A stretch of 64,000 nucleotides of DNA from Sinomonas cellulolyticus. Its GTDB lineage: Bacteria > Actinomycetota > Actinomycetes > Actinomycetales > Micrococcaceae. Location: assembly GCF_014656475.1 (NCBI RefSeq), contig NZ_BNCM01000014.1, positions 27,748 through 91,747 on the forward strand, given 5' to 3'. Of the stretch, positions 24,945 to 35,597 are shown piece by piece (the stretch's first letter is position 1; the number at the start of each line of letters is the position of its first letter). A model generated the notes under the pieces. That model was not told the DNA's origin. It was given only the letters and a program-made list of their open reading frames with translations, and ran no database searches. The translations under genes were made by a program, and so were the position numbers.

Positions 24945-27900
24945 GCCCGGGCCTCCTCATGGTCTCCGCGGGATCGCCGCGCCGCCTGCACCGCCGCCTT
25001 CTCGCTCGACTCGAGGTGCTCGTCAACGCGCGATCCGAGGCTGCGCAGCACGTCCACCACGAGCCCCACGACCACGAGGTAGACGCCGACGTCGAAGATC
25101 GTGGACGTCACGAACTTCACATCGCCGAACACGGGCAGCCAGAGTCCGATGATGGCGCTCTGGAAGACCTGGCCGCCGAGCGCGAGTGGCACGGCGCCGG
25201 CCAGGGATGCGGTCCCGAGGCCCACGCCGAGCAGCACGCCGGGGCTGAGGGACGCGGCCTCGTGCAGCTCGAAGCGGCCACCGGCGAGATACCGCACCGT
25301 GAGCGCGAGCCCCGCGAGCAGGCCGCCCGCGAACCCGCCCCCGGGCAGGTTGTGGCCAGCCAGGAGCACGTAGACGGAGAACACCACCATCGAGTGGAAG
25401 ATGAGCCGGGTGATGACCTCGAAGATGATGGAGCGCCGCTCCGGTGCGAGGGTGCGCCCGGCCAGGAGCCACGGATCGCGGACGACTGTCGCGAACGTCC
25501 GGGCAACGGCGAGCTCCGCAGCGCTCCGGGGCGCCTCGGCAGGGCGCATTCGGCCGATGCTGCCGGTGGGCACGTCCGCGGTCTGGCCGAGTGTGCGCCC
25601 GCTGTGCCGGATGAAGATGAGGCTCGCGACTCCGGTCGCGGCGAGCGCGAGGACGGAGATCTCCCCGAACGTGTCCCAGGCCCTGATGTCCACGAGGGTG
25701 ACGTTGACGACGTTGAGGCCGCCCCCGTCGCTGTAGGCCAGATCGGGGAACTGCAGCGAGACGGGCGCGGCGGTGCGGGCGTCCATCGCCGCAAGGCCGG
25801 CCAGGACCATGACCGTTCCGAACACCGCGGCGATGACGATCCGGACGGCCCGGTACCGGCCGCCGAGCCGGTCCCGCAGCTGCGGTGGGAGGCTGCGCAT
25901 GCCCAGGACGAACGCGACGAGCACGATGGTCTCGACGAGCATCTGCGTCAGGGCGAGGTCCGGTGCGCCCTGGAGGGCGAAGATGAGGGAGAGGCCGTAG
26001 CCGGTGATGGAGACCATGAGCACGGCCAGGAACCTCTTGTTGGCCCGCACCGCGGCGACCGCACCGATGGCGATCGCGATCCCGATGACCGGGACGAGTG
26101 GGGATCGGGGGTCCACGAACGTGAGGCGGTCCGGCGCGGGGAGGACCACGCGGCCTGCAATCAGGGCCGAGAGCGGCACGAGCGCGGCCACCGCCAGGAT
26201 CACCGCGAGGTAGAAGAACAGCGAGCCGCGCTGCGTGCGCCCGGTGAGCCAGATGGCCGTATCGTCCACCGCGCCCACGATCGCCCGGTAGGCGCGCTCC
26301 GCGTCGAAGGGCGACGCCAGCCGGGACTGGAGGCGTCCGACCGCGCCCCGGCTCAAGAAGAGCAGCGCACCTATGGCCCAGCCTGCGGCTGAGAGGGCGA
26401 GCGGGAGCCCGAACCCGTGCCACGCTGCCAGGTGCGGCAGGGCACCCAGCTGCGCTCCGGCGTCGTGCGTGGCGGCCGCGGCACCCGCCGCGACCTCGGC
26501 GGCATAGGGCCCGACCCACGCGTCCACGGGCGCGGGCCACAGTCCGTAGACGAGGCCGAGGAGCGCGAGCACGGCCGGAGAGGCCACGAACAGCCCGGTG
26601 ATGGGGGTGAACGGCGTGTCGGCGATGCCGGGCTTGCGGGCAAAGGCTCCCCACACGAAGCGCGCACTGTACGCGACCGTGAGCCCCGAGCCCACCGCGA
26701 ATCCCGCGACCATGACCGCCGCCAGACCGGGCGGGAGCGGGGAGTGCGTGAACGCCTCGAAGACCGCCTCCTTCGCCACGAAGCCTCCGAAGAGGGGCAG
26801 GCCCGCCATCGACGCGGCCGCCAGCGCGCCCGTGACGGCGAGCGCCCGGGACTGCCTGAAGAGCCCGGAGAGCTTCCGAAGGTCTCGGGTGCCCGTCTGG
26901 TGGTCTATGACGCCCACCACCAGGAAGAGCGCCGCCTTGAACAGCGCGTGCGCCACCACCATGGCCAGGCCCGCGAGCGCAGCGGCCGGGGTCCCGAGCC
27001 CCACGATCGCGATCATGAAGCCCAGCTGGCTCACGGTGCCGAAGGCGAGGATCAGCTTGATGTCCGTCTGGCGCAGGGAGCGGTAGCCGCCCAGGACCAT
27101 GGTGGCCAGGCCCAGTCCGAGGACCACGGGCTGCCAGTAGGCCGTCTCGGCGAAGCCGGGGGCGAGCCGGGCCACGAGGTACACGCCGGCCTTCACCATG
27201 GCCGCCGCATGGAGGTACGCCGAGACCGGGGTGGGGGCGGCCATCGCGGCCGGGAGCCAGAAATGGAACGGGACGAGGGCGGACTTGCTCAGGGCGCCGA
27301 CGAGGACGAGGACCGCGCCGGCGGCGACCGTGCCCGCGGTGGCAGGGTCGGCGACGAGCGAGGATGCGCGCTCGAGTACCCCGGAGACCCGGTAGGTCCC
27401 GGCAGCCTCCCCGAGCAGGATGAGGCCCACGAGCATGGCGAGGCCGCCGGCGGTCGTGACGATGAGGGCCTGCAGCGCCGAGCGGCGGGCGGAGAGGCGG
27501 ACGTGGGCGTAGCCGATGAGCAGGTAGGACAGGACGGTGGTGAGTTCCCAGAAGATGAACAGGACGATCAGGTCGTCCGCGGTGACGAGCCCGAACATCG
27601 CGCCGGCGAACGCGAGCATCTGGCCGCCGAATCCGCCGAGCCCCTCGTCATCGCGGGTGAAGTAGCGCGCGCAGTAGAGCAGGACCAGGGCGCCCACCCC
27701 GAGGACCAGCAGGGACATGACCCAGGCGAGCGGGTCGAGCCTGAACGCGATCTGGACGCCGAGGGTGGGGATGAAGTCCCAGGACTGGACGATGCCGCGG
27801 GCCGCCTGCGGACTGGCCTGGGCTGCGGCGAGCGCCCCGGCGGCGATGGGCGCCGCGGAACCGGACGGGCCGGCGTCGTACGCGGCAGGGCCTTGGAAGG

Positions 27901-28024
27901 CGAGCCACACGAGCGAGCCTGCCGGGACGAGCGCGAGGAGGAAGAACCCCGATCGCCCCATCCGCCGGAAGATCCAGGGCGCGCCAGCCGCCACTACGAA
28001 ATGCAGGGCGAGGACTGGCAGCAC
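24941..28024 (-). CDS. mrpA: Na+/H+ antiporter subunit MrpA fused to MrpB (MnhAB)
   Basis: A 1027-residue protein. The first 500 residues are a NuoL-like antiporter module (FIFWELTTVLSYLLIGY, GALSKSALVPFHFWLPAAMAAPTPVSAYLHAA, KAALFLVVGVIDHQTGTRDL). The middle is the MrpA C-terminal extension. From about 870 comes an MrpB domain (FHSMVVFSVYVLLAGHNLPGGGFAGGLLAGLAL), which is a separate gene in Bacillus. The GTG start is preceded by GGAG. It heads an operon A(B)-C-D-E-F-G in which every junction is a 4-nt overlap. Confidence 0.94.
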   Translation of the reverse strand: MLPVLALHFVVAAGAPWIFRRMGRSGFFLLALVPAGSLVWLAFQGPAAYDAGPSGSAAPIAAGALAAAQASPQAARGIVQSWDFIPTLGVQIAFRLDPLAWVMSLLVLGVGALVLLYCARYFTRDDEGLGGFGGQMLAFAGAMFGLVTADDLIVLFIFWELTTVLSYLLIGYAHVRLSARRSALQALIVTTAGGLAMLVGLILLGEAAGTYRVSGVLERASSLVADPATAGTVAAGAVLVLVGALSKSALVPFHFWLPAAMAAPTPVSAYLHAAAMVKAGVYLVARLAPGFAETAYWQPVVLGLGLATMVLGGYRSLRQTDIKLILAFGTVSQLGFMIAIVGLGTPAAALAGLAMVVAHALFKAALFLVVGVIDHQTGTRDLRKLSGLFRQSRALAVTGALAAASMAGLPLFGGFVAKEAVFEAFTHSPLPPGLAAVMVAGFAVGSGLTVAYSARFVWGAFARKPGIADTPFTPITGLFVASPAVLALLGLVYGLWPAPVDAWVGPYAAEVAAGAAAATHDAGAQLGALPHLAAWHGFGLPLALSAAGWAIGALLFLSRGAVGRLQSRLASPFDAERAYRAIVGAVDDTAIWLTGRTQRGSLFFYLAVILAVAALVPLSALIAGRVVLPAPDRLTFVDPRSPLVPVIGIAIAIGAVAAVRANKRFLAVLMVSITGYGLSLIFALQGAPDLALTQMLVETIVLVAFVLGMRSLPPQLRDRLGGRYRAVRIVIAAVFGTVMVLAGLAAMDARTAAPVSLQFPDLAYSDGGGLNVVNVTLVDIRAWDTFGEISVLALAATGVASLIFIRHSGRTLGQTADVPTGSIGRMRPAEAPRSAAELAVARTFATVVRDPWLLAGRTLAPERRSIIFEVITRLIFHSMVVFSVYVLLAGHNLPGGGFAGGLLAGLALTVRYLAGGRFELHEAASLSPGVLLGVGLGTASLAGAVPLALGGQVFQSAIIGLWLPVFGDVKFVTSTIFDVGVYLVVVGLVVDVLRSLGSRVDEHLESSEKAAVQAARRSRGDHEEARA

Positions 28025-28040
28025 AGGGGACTCCGCTCGG

Positions 28041-28130
28041 TTGAAGGTTCAATTGTTTCTGCGTTGGGTGTGGCGGCACATCGGTTGGGTTCGGTCCGGA
28101 CAGTCTACCAATCGGCCCAGCGGATAGAGT
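28041..28130. promoter_or_regulatory. Divergent promoter region of mrp operon and MFS gene
   Basis: The dyad TTGAAGGTTCAA (28041-28052) lies just upstream of mrpA and may be an operator. On the plus strand TAGAGT (28125-28130) ends 6 nt before the MFS start codon, with no Shine-Dalgarno, fitting a leaderless transcript. Confidence 0.45.
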
Positions 28131-28136
28131 CAGGGC

Positions 28137-29516
28137 ATGCACGCGTCCGGCGTCTCCGAACTCGAACGGCACAGCGCGCCCGTGCGGCGCGGACAGGTGC
28201 TCGCGTGGGCCTCGTGGGACTGGGGCTCGGCGGCATTCAACGCCGTCATGACCACGTTCGTGTTCACCGTCTACCTCACGTCCAAGGCGTTCGGCGGCGA
28301 GGACCATGCCTCGGCCGTCCTCGGGGCGTGCCTCGGGGCCGCGGGCCTCGGCATCGCGCTGCTCGCACCCGTCTCGGGCCAGCGCTCCGACGCCGGCGGC
28401 CGACGCAAGCTGTGGCTCGGAATCCACACCGGCGTCGTCGCGCTCCTCACCGGCCTGTGCTTCTTCGCGTACCCTCGCCCCGAGTTCCTCCTCTACGGGG
28501 CCTCGCTCATCGCCGCCGGCCACGTGTTCAGTGAACTCGCCGGGGTCAACTACAACGCGATGCTCGAGCAGATCGCGACGCCCCGCACGATCGGGCGGAT
28601 CTCGGGCCTGGGCTGGTCCGCCGGGTACGTCGGCGGGATCGTGGCGCTGCTGCTCGTGCTGGCGCTGTTCGTGCAGCCCGCGTTCCGGTGGTTCGGCGCC
28701 TCCACGGAGGAGTCCCTGAACATCCGGCTTGTGGCCGTGTTCTCAATGCTGTGGATCGTGGTCTTCTCACTGCCGGTCATGTTCGCCGTCCCCGAGGTTC
28801 CGAGGCGCCGCTCCGCCCGGCTCGGCGTGATCGCCTCCTACGGACTCCTGTTCCGACGCATCCGGGCCATCTGGAAGACCAGCCCCCACACGATCTACTT
28901 CCTCCTCGCCTCCGCGATCTTCCGTGACGGCCTCGCCGCCGTGTTCACGTTCGGCGGGGTCATCGCGGCCGGCACCTTCGGGTTCACCCTCTCGCATGTC
29001 ATCTTCTTCGCCGTCTTCGGCAACGTCGTCGCCGCCCTCGGGGCGATCGCGGGGGGATTCCTCGACGACCTCGTGGGGCCGAAGGGGGTGATCATGGGCT
29101 CGCTCATCGGGCTGCTCGTCGCCGGGACGTCCATTCTGGTGCTCGGGAACTCCCAGTACGAGCTCGGCGGATTCACCTGGACGGGGACGACGACGTTCTG
29201 GGTGTTCGGGCTGTTCCTCTGCCTCTTCGTGGGGCCCGCGCAGTCCGCGGCCCGCGCCTATCTTGCACGCCTCGCGCCCGACGGCGAGGCCGGGGAGCTG
29301 TTCGGCCTCTACGCCACCACCGGACGGGCGGTCAGCTTCCTCGCGCCGAGCCTGTTCAGCCTGTGCATCACGATTGCCGCGCCGTTCGTGGCGGCGGGCC
29401 AGGCCCAGCGCTGGGGCATCCTCGGGATCATGGCGGTGCTGCTCGCCGGGCTCCTCGTGCTGCTGCCGGTCAGGCCTCCAGCCCGTGTCGCAACGGCCGT
29501 GGTCCCCGAGGCCTGA
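28137..29516 (+). CDS. MFS transporter, UMF1/Atg22-like family
   Basis: A 459-residue protein with about 12 membrane segments. VLAWASWDWGSAAFNAVMTTFVFTVYLT at the N-terminus is the hallmark of the UMF1 (unknown major facilitator 1) family, which includes the vacuolar effluxer Atg22. The loop after helix 2/3 has SGQRSDAGGRRK, a variant of the MFS loop motif. In yeast the family exports amino acids from the vacuole; bacterial substrates are unknown. It is divergent from mrp and followed by a repeat-rich non-coding stretch. Confidence 0.87.
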   Translation: MHASGVSELERHSAPVRRGQVLAWASWDWGSAAFNAVMTTFVFTVYLTSKAFGGEDHASAVLGACLGAAGLGIALLAPVSGQRSDAGGRRKLWLGIHTGVVALLTGLCFFAYPRPEFLLYGASLIAAGHVFSELAGVNYNAMLEQIATPRTIGRISGLGWSAGYVGGIVALLLVLALFVQPAFRWFGASTEESLNIRLVAVFSMLWIVVFSLPVMFAVPEVPRRRSARLGVIASYGLLFRRIRAIWKTSPHTIYFLLASAIFRDGLAAVFTFGGVIAAGTFGFTLSHVIFFAVFGNVVAALGAIAGGFLDDLVGPKGVIMGSLIGLLVAGTSILVLGNSQYELGGFTWTGTTTFWVFGLFLCLFVGPAQSAARAYLARLAPDGEAGELFGLYATTGRAVSFLAPSLFSLCITIAAPFVAAGQAQRWGILGIMAVLLAGLLVLLPVRPPARVATAVVPEA

Positions 29517-29551
29517 CCCCCCGGGTCTGAGGGTCAGCTCCTGAGGGTCAG

Positions 29552-29655
29552 CTTCTGAAGGGCACCTCCCGGAGGTCACCTCCAGTGGGTCACGACTGCG
29601 ATATCCGCGGGAGCTGGCCTTCAGGATCTGACCTCCAGAAGGTGCCCTTCAGAAG
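29552..29655. repeat. Nested inverted repeats after the MFS gene
   Basis: The perfect 16-bp inverted repeat CTTCTGAAGGGCACCT (29552-29567) / AGGTGCCCTTCAGAAG (29640-29655) encloses a 13-bp palindrome GGAGGTCACCTCC (29571-29583). Two short direct copies of CTGAGGGTCAGCT precede it. It can act as a terminator for the MFS gene, though the arms are 72 nt apart. Confidence 0.6.
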
Positions 29656-29678
29656 GTGACTCCTAGACGTGGGTGGGG

Positions 29679-29710
29679 GCGCACGACGGCGGCCACGCGC
29701 CGTCGTGCGC
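29679..29710. repeat. Inverted pair of the dispersed 12-mer
   Basis: GCGCACGACGGCG and its reverse complement are separated by 6 nt. The core CGCACGACGGCG occurs eleven times in the window: 9243, 13141, 19513, 29680, 29698, 31518, 39856, 39906, 50905, 57331 and 57352 (either strand). It is found as inverted pairs in three intergenic gaps and singly in coding sequence. Confidence 0.8.
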
Positions 29711-29800
29711 CGCCCACCTCAGAAGCCGCCCACCTCAGAATGCCCACCGCAGAAGCCCGCCCACCTCAGAAGCCGCACCGCAGAATGCGCACCGCAGAAC
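29711..29800 (+). repeat. Six imperfect ~15-bp direct repeats before khtT
   Basis: Units vary around CCGCCCACCTCAGAAG and TGCGCACCGCAGAA and run without break up to the -10 element of khtT. They could be an iteron-like binding array for a regulator, or a simple tandem expansion. No protein-coding potential is evident in this stretch. Confidence 0.65.
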
Positions 29801-29806
29801 TAGAGT
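29801..29806 (+). promoter_or_regulatory. -10 element of a probable leaderless khtTU transcript
   Basis: TAGAGT ends 6 nt before the ATG and no ribosome binding site is present. The preceding direct repeats cover the -35 position. Confidence 0.5.
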
Positions 29807-29812
29807 TGACCC

Positions 29813-30295
29813 ATGAATGTAGACGAAACGGACCTGCCCGGGTTCGGCGTCCGCAAGGACTTCATGACCCAGTCGGGCCGCAGGCTCGGGGTCGTCACGC
29901 ACCGTGACGGCGAGACCGAGCTCATCATCTCCGCCTGGGACGATCCGGACACGTGCCAGGCGAGCATCCCGCTCTCCCGCGAGGAGGCCACGACGCTCGG
30001 GAACCTGCTCGGCGGCCGGGCGATCGTCATGCAGCTCACGGAGGAGCACCGCGACGTGCCGGGCATCTCGACTCGCCAGTTCGTCGTGGCCCCCGAATCC
30101 CCCTACCGCGACCAGCCCATGGGCAAGGCCCAGATCCGCACCCGCACGAGCGTCTCGATCGTGGCGATCATGCGGGAGGGCGAGGTGCTCGCCTCGCCTT
30201 CGCCCGACGTCGTGCTCCGCGGCGGAGACCTCATCGTCGCCGTCGGCACCCAGGAAGGGCTCGACCAGGCCGCCCACATCCTCCGCAACGGGTAG
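29813..30295 (+). CDS. khtT: KhtT-like regulatory subunit of a cation/proton antiporter (RCK-C domain)
   Basis: A 160-residue protein. The start MNVDETDLPGFGVRKDF is nearly identical in pattern to Bacillus KhtT. The C-terminal half (about 85-155) is an RCK_C/TrkA-C domain with VSIVAIMREGEVLASPSPDVVLRGGDLIVAVG. KhtT controls the K+/H+ antiporter KhtU, responding to pH and c-di-AMP in Bacillus. The next gene starts 3 nt after the stop and encodes the membrane partner, forming a two-gene unit. Confidence 0.9.
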   Translation: MNVDETDLPGFGVRKDFMTQSGRRLGVVTHRDGETELIISAWDDPDTCQASIPLSREEATTLGNLLGGRAIVMQLTEEHRDVPGISTRQFVVAPESPYRDQPMGKAQIRTRTSVSIVAIMREGEVLASPSPDVVLRGGDLIVAVGTQEGLDQAAHILRNG

Positions 30296-30298
30296 CGG

Positions 30299-31501
30299 AT
30301 GGATCCACTCGCACTCACACTGATCGAACTGGGGGCGGTCGTCTTCGCCCTCGGCCTCCTCGCGCGCCTCGCGGGCAGGATCGGCATGTCGCCGATCCCG
30401 CTCTACCTCATCGGCGGCCTCGTCTTCGGTGCAGGGGGCTTTATCGAACTGGGCGGCGTGCGGGACTTCTCCCAACTCGCCGGCGAGATCGGCGTCATCC
30501 TCCTCCTGCTCATGCTCGGACTGGAATATACAGCGCAGGAGCTGGTCACCGGCCTCAGGAAGTCGTGGCAGGCGGGCGTCATGGACCTCGTGCTGAATTC
30601 CGTTCCGGGGGCGGCGGTCGCGCTGCTGTTGGGGTGGGGCGGGGTTGGCGCACTCGTTATGGGAGGCGTGACGTATATATCGTCGTCGGGCATTGTCGCG
30701 AAGGTCATCACGGACCTCGGCCGGCTCGGCAACCGTGAAACACCGACCATCCTCGCCGTCCTCGTGTTCGAGGACCTCGCAATGGCCGTCTACCTCCCCA
30801 TCCTCACGGCCACCCTCGCGGGGGTGAGCTTCCTCGGCGGGCTGCAGACGGTCGGGATCTCGCTCGTGGTCGTCACGGCTGTCCTCGTCGTGGCCCTCAA
30901 GCACGGGCACCACGTCTCCAAGGCCGTGCACAGCGAGAACGCGGAGGTGTTCCTCCTCACCGTCCTGGGCCTGGCGCTCCTCGTCGCTGGCCTCGCCTCG
31001 GCAATGCAGGTCTCCGCGGCGGTGGGCGCGTTCATGCTCGGCATCGCCATCTCCGGCACCACAGCGCACCTGGCGTCGCGGCTCCTCGAGCCCCTGCGGG
31101 ACCTGTTCGCGGCGATCTTCTTCGTCGCGTTCGGCCTCAACACGGACCCGTCGACCATCCCGCCCGTGCTGGGCTGGGCCCTGGTCCTCGCGGTCGTCAC
31201 GGCGGCCACGAAGGTCGCGACCGGCTGGTGGGCCGCCGCCAGAGCGGGCGTGGCCGTGCCCGGCCGCGCACGCGCCGGCGCGGCGCTCATTGCGCGCGGC
31301 GAGTTCTCGATCGTCATCGCGGGACTCGCCGTCGCCTCGGGCGTCGTCAACGGCGAGCTCGCAGCCCTCGCCACGGCATACGTCATGCTCATGGCCGTCA
31401 CCGGCCCGCTCGCGGCGCGCTTCGTCGAGCCGGTCGTCAAGGCTCTCCGGAAGCCGCGCGGTGGCGGACCGCGGGAGGCGTCAGCGAAGGTGCCCTTCTG
31501 A
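30299..31501 (+). CDS. khtU: KhtU-like K+(Na+)/H+ antiporter, CPA2 family
   Basis: A 400-residue carrier with about 12 membrane segments. The CPA2 fold is shown by GMSPIPLYLIGGLVFGAGG, the ion-binding helix region VLVFEDLAMAVYLPIL (conserved Glu-Asp), and SAAVGAFMLGIAISGTTAHL. It lacks the C-terminal NAD-binding KTN domain of KefB/KefC, because regulation is supplied by the separate KhtT protein. It probably exports K+ under alkaline or salt stress and complements the neighbouring Mrp system. Confidence 0.9.
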   Translation: MDPLALTLIELGAVVFALGLLARLAGRIGMSPIPLYLIGGLVFGAGGFIELGGVRDFSQLAGEIGVILLLLMLGLEYTAQELVTGLRKSWQAGVMDLVLNSVPGAAVALLLGWGGVGALVMGGVTYISSSGIVAKVITDLGRLGNRETPTILAVLVFEDLAMAVYLPILTATLAGVSFLGGLQTVGISLVVVTAVLVVALKHGHHVSKAVHSENAEVFLLTVLGLALLVAGLASAMQVSAAVGAFMLGIAISGTTAHLASRLLEPLRDLFAAIFFVAFGLNTDPSTIPPVLGWALVLAVVTAATKVATGWWAAARAGVAVPGRARAGAALIARGEFSIVIAGLAVASGVVNGELAALATAYVMLMAVTGPLAARFVEPVVKALRKPRGGGPREASAKVPF

Positions 31502-31516
31502 GGGTGGCAGGGCCCC

Positions 31517-31569
31517 GCGCACGACGGCGCGTGGCTGGCCGGGCGCGCGAGGGCTGCGGGTGCCACGCG
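31517..31569. terminator. Hairpin region between khtU and ppsR
   Basis: A single dispersed 12-mer (31518-31529) is followed by CGCGTGGC (31528-31535), which pairs with GCCACGCG (31562-31569) across 26 nt. It lies between convergent genes, so it is a possible terminator of either. Confidence 0.45.
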
Positions 31570-31578
31570 GCCGGCGGC

Positions 31579-32397
31579 TCAGTGGTGGAGGTGCATCCGT
31601 TGGAGGATGGTCGCCGCCATCTCCTCGACAGACATCACACCGGAGTTGACGTGCGGGATGCCGTACCCAAGGTAGAGGGCCTCGGCGCTGCGCAGCTCAT
31701 AGCCGCACTGCCGGAGGGACGAGTACTGCGACCGGGGCCTTCGCCCGGTGCGCACCTGGTGCAGGCGCAGGGGGGTCGAGGAGAGACCGAAGCACTTCCC
31801 GACGTGCGGCAGCAAGGGGTCCGGCAGCTCCCCCCGCTCGAAGTCCTCGTCGACGAGCGGGAAGTTGGCAGCCAGGATCCCGTGCTGCAGGGCCAAGTAC
31901 ATGGTGGTTGGCGTCTTGCCGCACCGGGACGGGGCGATCAGGATGAGTTCGGCATTCTCGAGCGCCCGGATGGACTGCCCGTCGTCGTGCTCTATCGCGT
32001 ACTCGACGGCGGCCATCCGCGACTGATACCGCAGAAGGTTGCCCTGGCCGTGGGCCTTTCCGAGCTCCCCGCTCGCCCGGGTGCCGAGAGCCCGCTCCAG
32101 CTCGCCGACATGTCCCCCCAGCAGGTCGATGAAGTGCGCGCTCGCGGTGGAGAGGATCGCACGGATGCTCGTGTTCACCGCCGTGGAGAAGATCAGGGGA
32201 AGCGGGCCGAGCGATGCAAGCTCGTTGACCGTCTCCACCACCTGGTAGGCAAGCTCGGGGGTAGAGATGAAGGGAACGGTCTCCCGCGCAAAGGTTTCCT
32301 GCGGAAACTGGGTGAGCAGCGTGTTGCCGAATGTCTCGGCCGTGATCCCCGTTCCGTCGGAAAGGAAGAACACTGGCCGTTCGCGCTGATCTTTCAC
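31579..32397 (-). CDS. ppsR: Pyruvate,water dikinase regulatory protein (PpsR, DUF299)
   Basis: A 272-residue DUF299 protein. Members phosphorylate (ADP-dependent) and dephosphorylate a Thr next to the catalytic His of PEP synthase or pyruvate,phosphate dikinase. FFLSDGTGITAETFGNTLL opens the protein and the P-loop-like APSRCGKTPTTMYLA lies at about 150. The GTG start (VKDQRERPVFFLSDG) fits family starts. It follows its target gene ppsA by 81 bp, and a long hairpin (32423-32458) in the gap may lower its expression relative to ppsA. Confidence 0.92.
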   Translation of the reverse strand: MKDQRERPVFFLSDGTGITAETFGNTLLTQFPQETFARETVPFISTPELAYQVVETVNELASLGPLPLIFSTAVNTSIRAILSTASAHFIDLLGGHVGELERALGTRASGELGKAHGQGNLLRYQSRMAAVEYAIEHDDGQSIRALENAELILIAPSRCGKTPTTMYLALQHGILAANFPLVDEDFERGELPDPLLPHVGKCFGLSSTPLRLHQVRTGRRPRSQYSSLRQCGYELRSAEALYLGYGIPHVNSGVMSVEEMAATILQRMHLHH

Positions 32398-32422
32398 GGT
32401 GTACCTGCCTTGGGTCGGGGGT

Positions 32423-32458
32423 CTCCGTGCGGCCCGGCGCACGCCGGACCGCACGGAG
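32423..32458 (-). terminator. Intercistronic hairpin between ppsA and ppsR
   Basis: 17-bp arms starting CTCCGTGCGG with one mismatch (a G-T wobble in RNA) and a 2-nt apex. It probably acts as a partial terminator or mRNA stabiliser, setting kinase below synthase. Confidence 0.65.
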
Positions 32459-32478
32459 GAGGTCAGCCTGCACTTGGC

Positions 32479-34881
<2,403 letters not shown>

Positions 34882-34940
34882 AATGTCTTTCCTTCTCCAT
34901 TGAAGTCGCATGGGTGCCCAAGCGCCCAGCCGGCGTCAGA

Positions 34941-35597
34941 CTAGCGGACGACCAAGACGTCCAGAATTCGGGGGCCGTGCACGCCCTCGACTCGCTCGAG
35001 CTCGATGTCACTGGTTGCGCTCGGCCCCGAGATGAGTGTGAGCGGGCGCGTGATGTCGAGCCGGGCGAAGCCCTCGGGAACGAGCCCTACGATCGTCTCG
35101 ACCGGGACGATGCACACGTGGTGGTCCGGCACGAGCGAGATCGCCCTCCGCCCCTGGTCCGGGGACCCGTCGAGGATGATCGTGCCCGTCTCTGCGATGC
35201 TCACCGCGGAGCTGGTCACCACCGCGTCGATTCCGTCCAGGCGTTCGACGTCGAGCGGCGCCTCGCGCGAGTCGGTCGCCCCGCGCTCGGTGAGGCTCGG
35301 GTGGAGCCAGTCCCCCGGCAGGCCCGCGGGGGCGACGAACGTCTTGCCGTCAAGCCGGGCGCGGATCGCCTCCGCGAGCGCGTCCCGGCCGATGACCTCG
35401 ACGCGGGCCTTGTAGTCCTCGAGCCGGTCCACGAGCTGGGCGACCAGCTCGTCCTCGGTGAGGCCCGACGTCGTGCGGTACGCCGGGGTGACCTCGGCGC
35501 CCAGCGGGGTGACCTCGGCGCCCGGCGGGGTGACCTCGGCGGGGACGGTGCCGAGGGCTGCGTGGATCCTTGCCAGGATGTCGTCGCGGGCGCTCAC
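34941..35597 (-). CDS. lutC: Lactate utilisation protein C (LUD domain)
   Basis: A 218-residue LUD-domain protein, third part of the LutABC iron-sulfur L-lactate dehydrogenase complex. TSSAVSIAETGTIILDGSPDQGRRAISLVPDHHVCIV is the LUD core. Residues 19-38 are three copies of a 7-residue unit like EVTPPGA encoded by 21-bp tandem repeats (35485-35547), an unusual insertion. The GTG start overlaps the lutB stop. Confidence 0.9.
   Translation of the reverse strand: MSARDDILARIHAALGTVPAEVTPPGAEVTPLGAEVTPAYRTTSGLTEDELVAQLVDRLEDYKARVEVIGRDALAEAIRARLDGKTFVAPAGLPGDWLHPSLTERGATDSREAPLDVERLDGIDAVVTSSAVSIAETGTIILDGSPDQGRRAISLVPDHHVCIVPVETIVGLVPEGFARLDITRPLTLISGPSATSDIELERVEGVHGPRILDVLVVR
35485..35547 (-). 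repeat. Three tandem 21-bp repeats inside lutC
   Basis: On the plus strand each unit begins GGGGTGACCTCGGCG. Two units differ at one base and the third diverges at its end. They encode an in-frame heptapeptide repeat near the LutC N-terminus. Confidence 0.8.

Noticed and set aside
24959..28534. Long plus-strand frames opposite mrpA
   Set aside because: Glu/Arg/Gly/His-rich sequence without motifs, antisense to the clear MrpAB fusion.
29711..29800. CRISPR-like array
   Set aside because: The six ~15-bp units are contiguous and imperfect, with no spacers and no cas genes.
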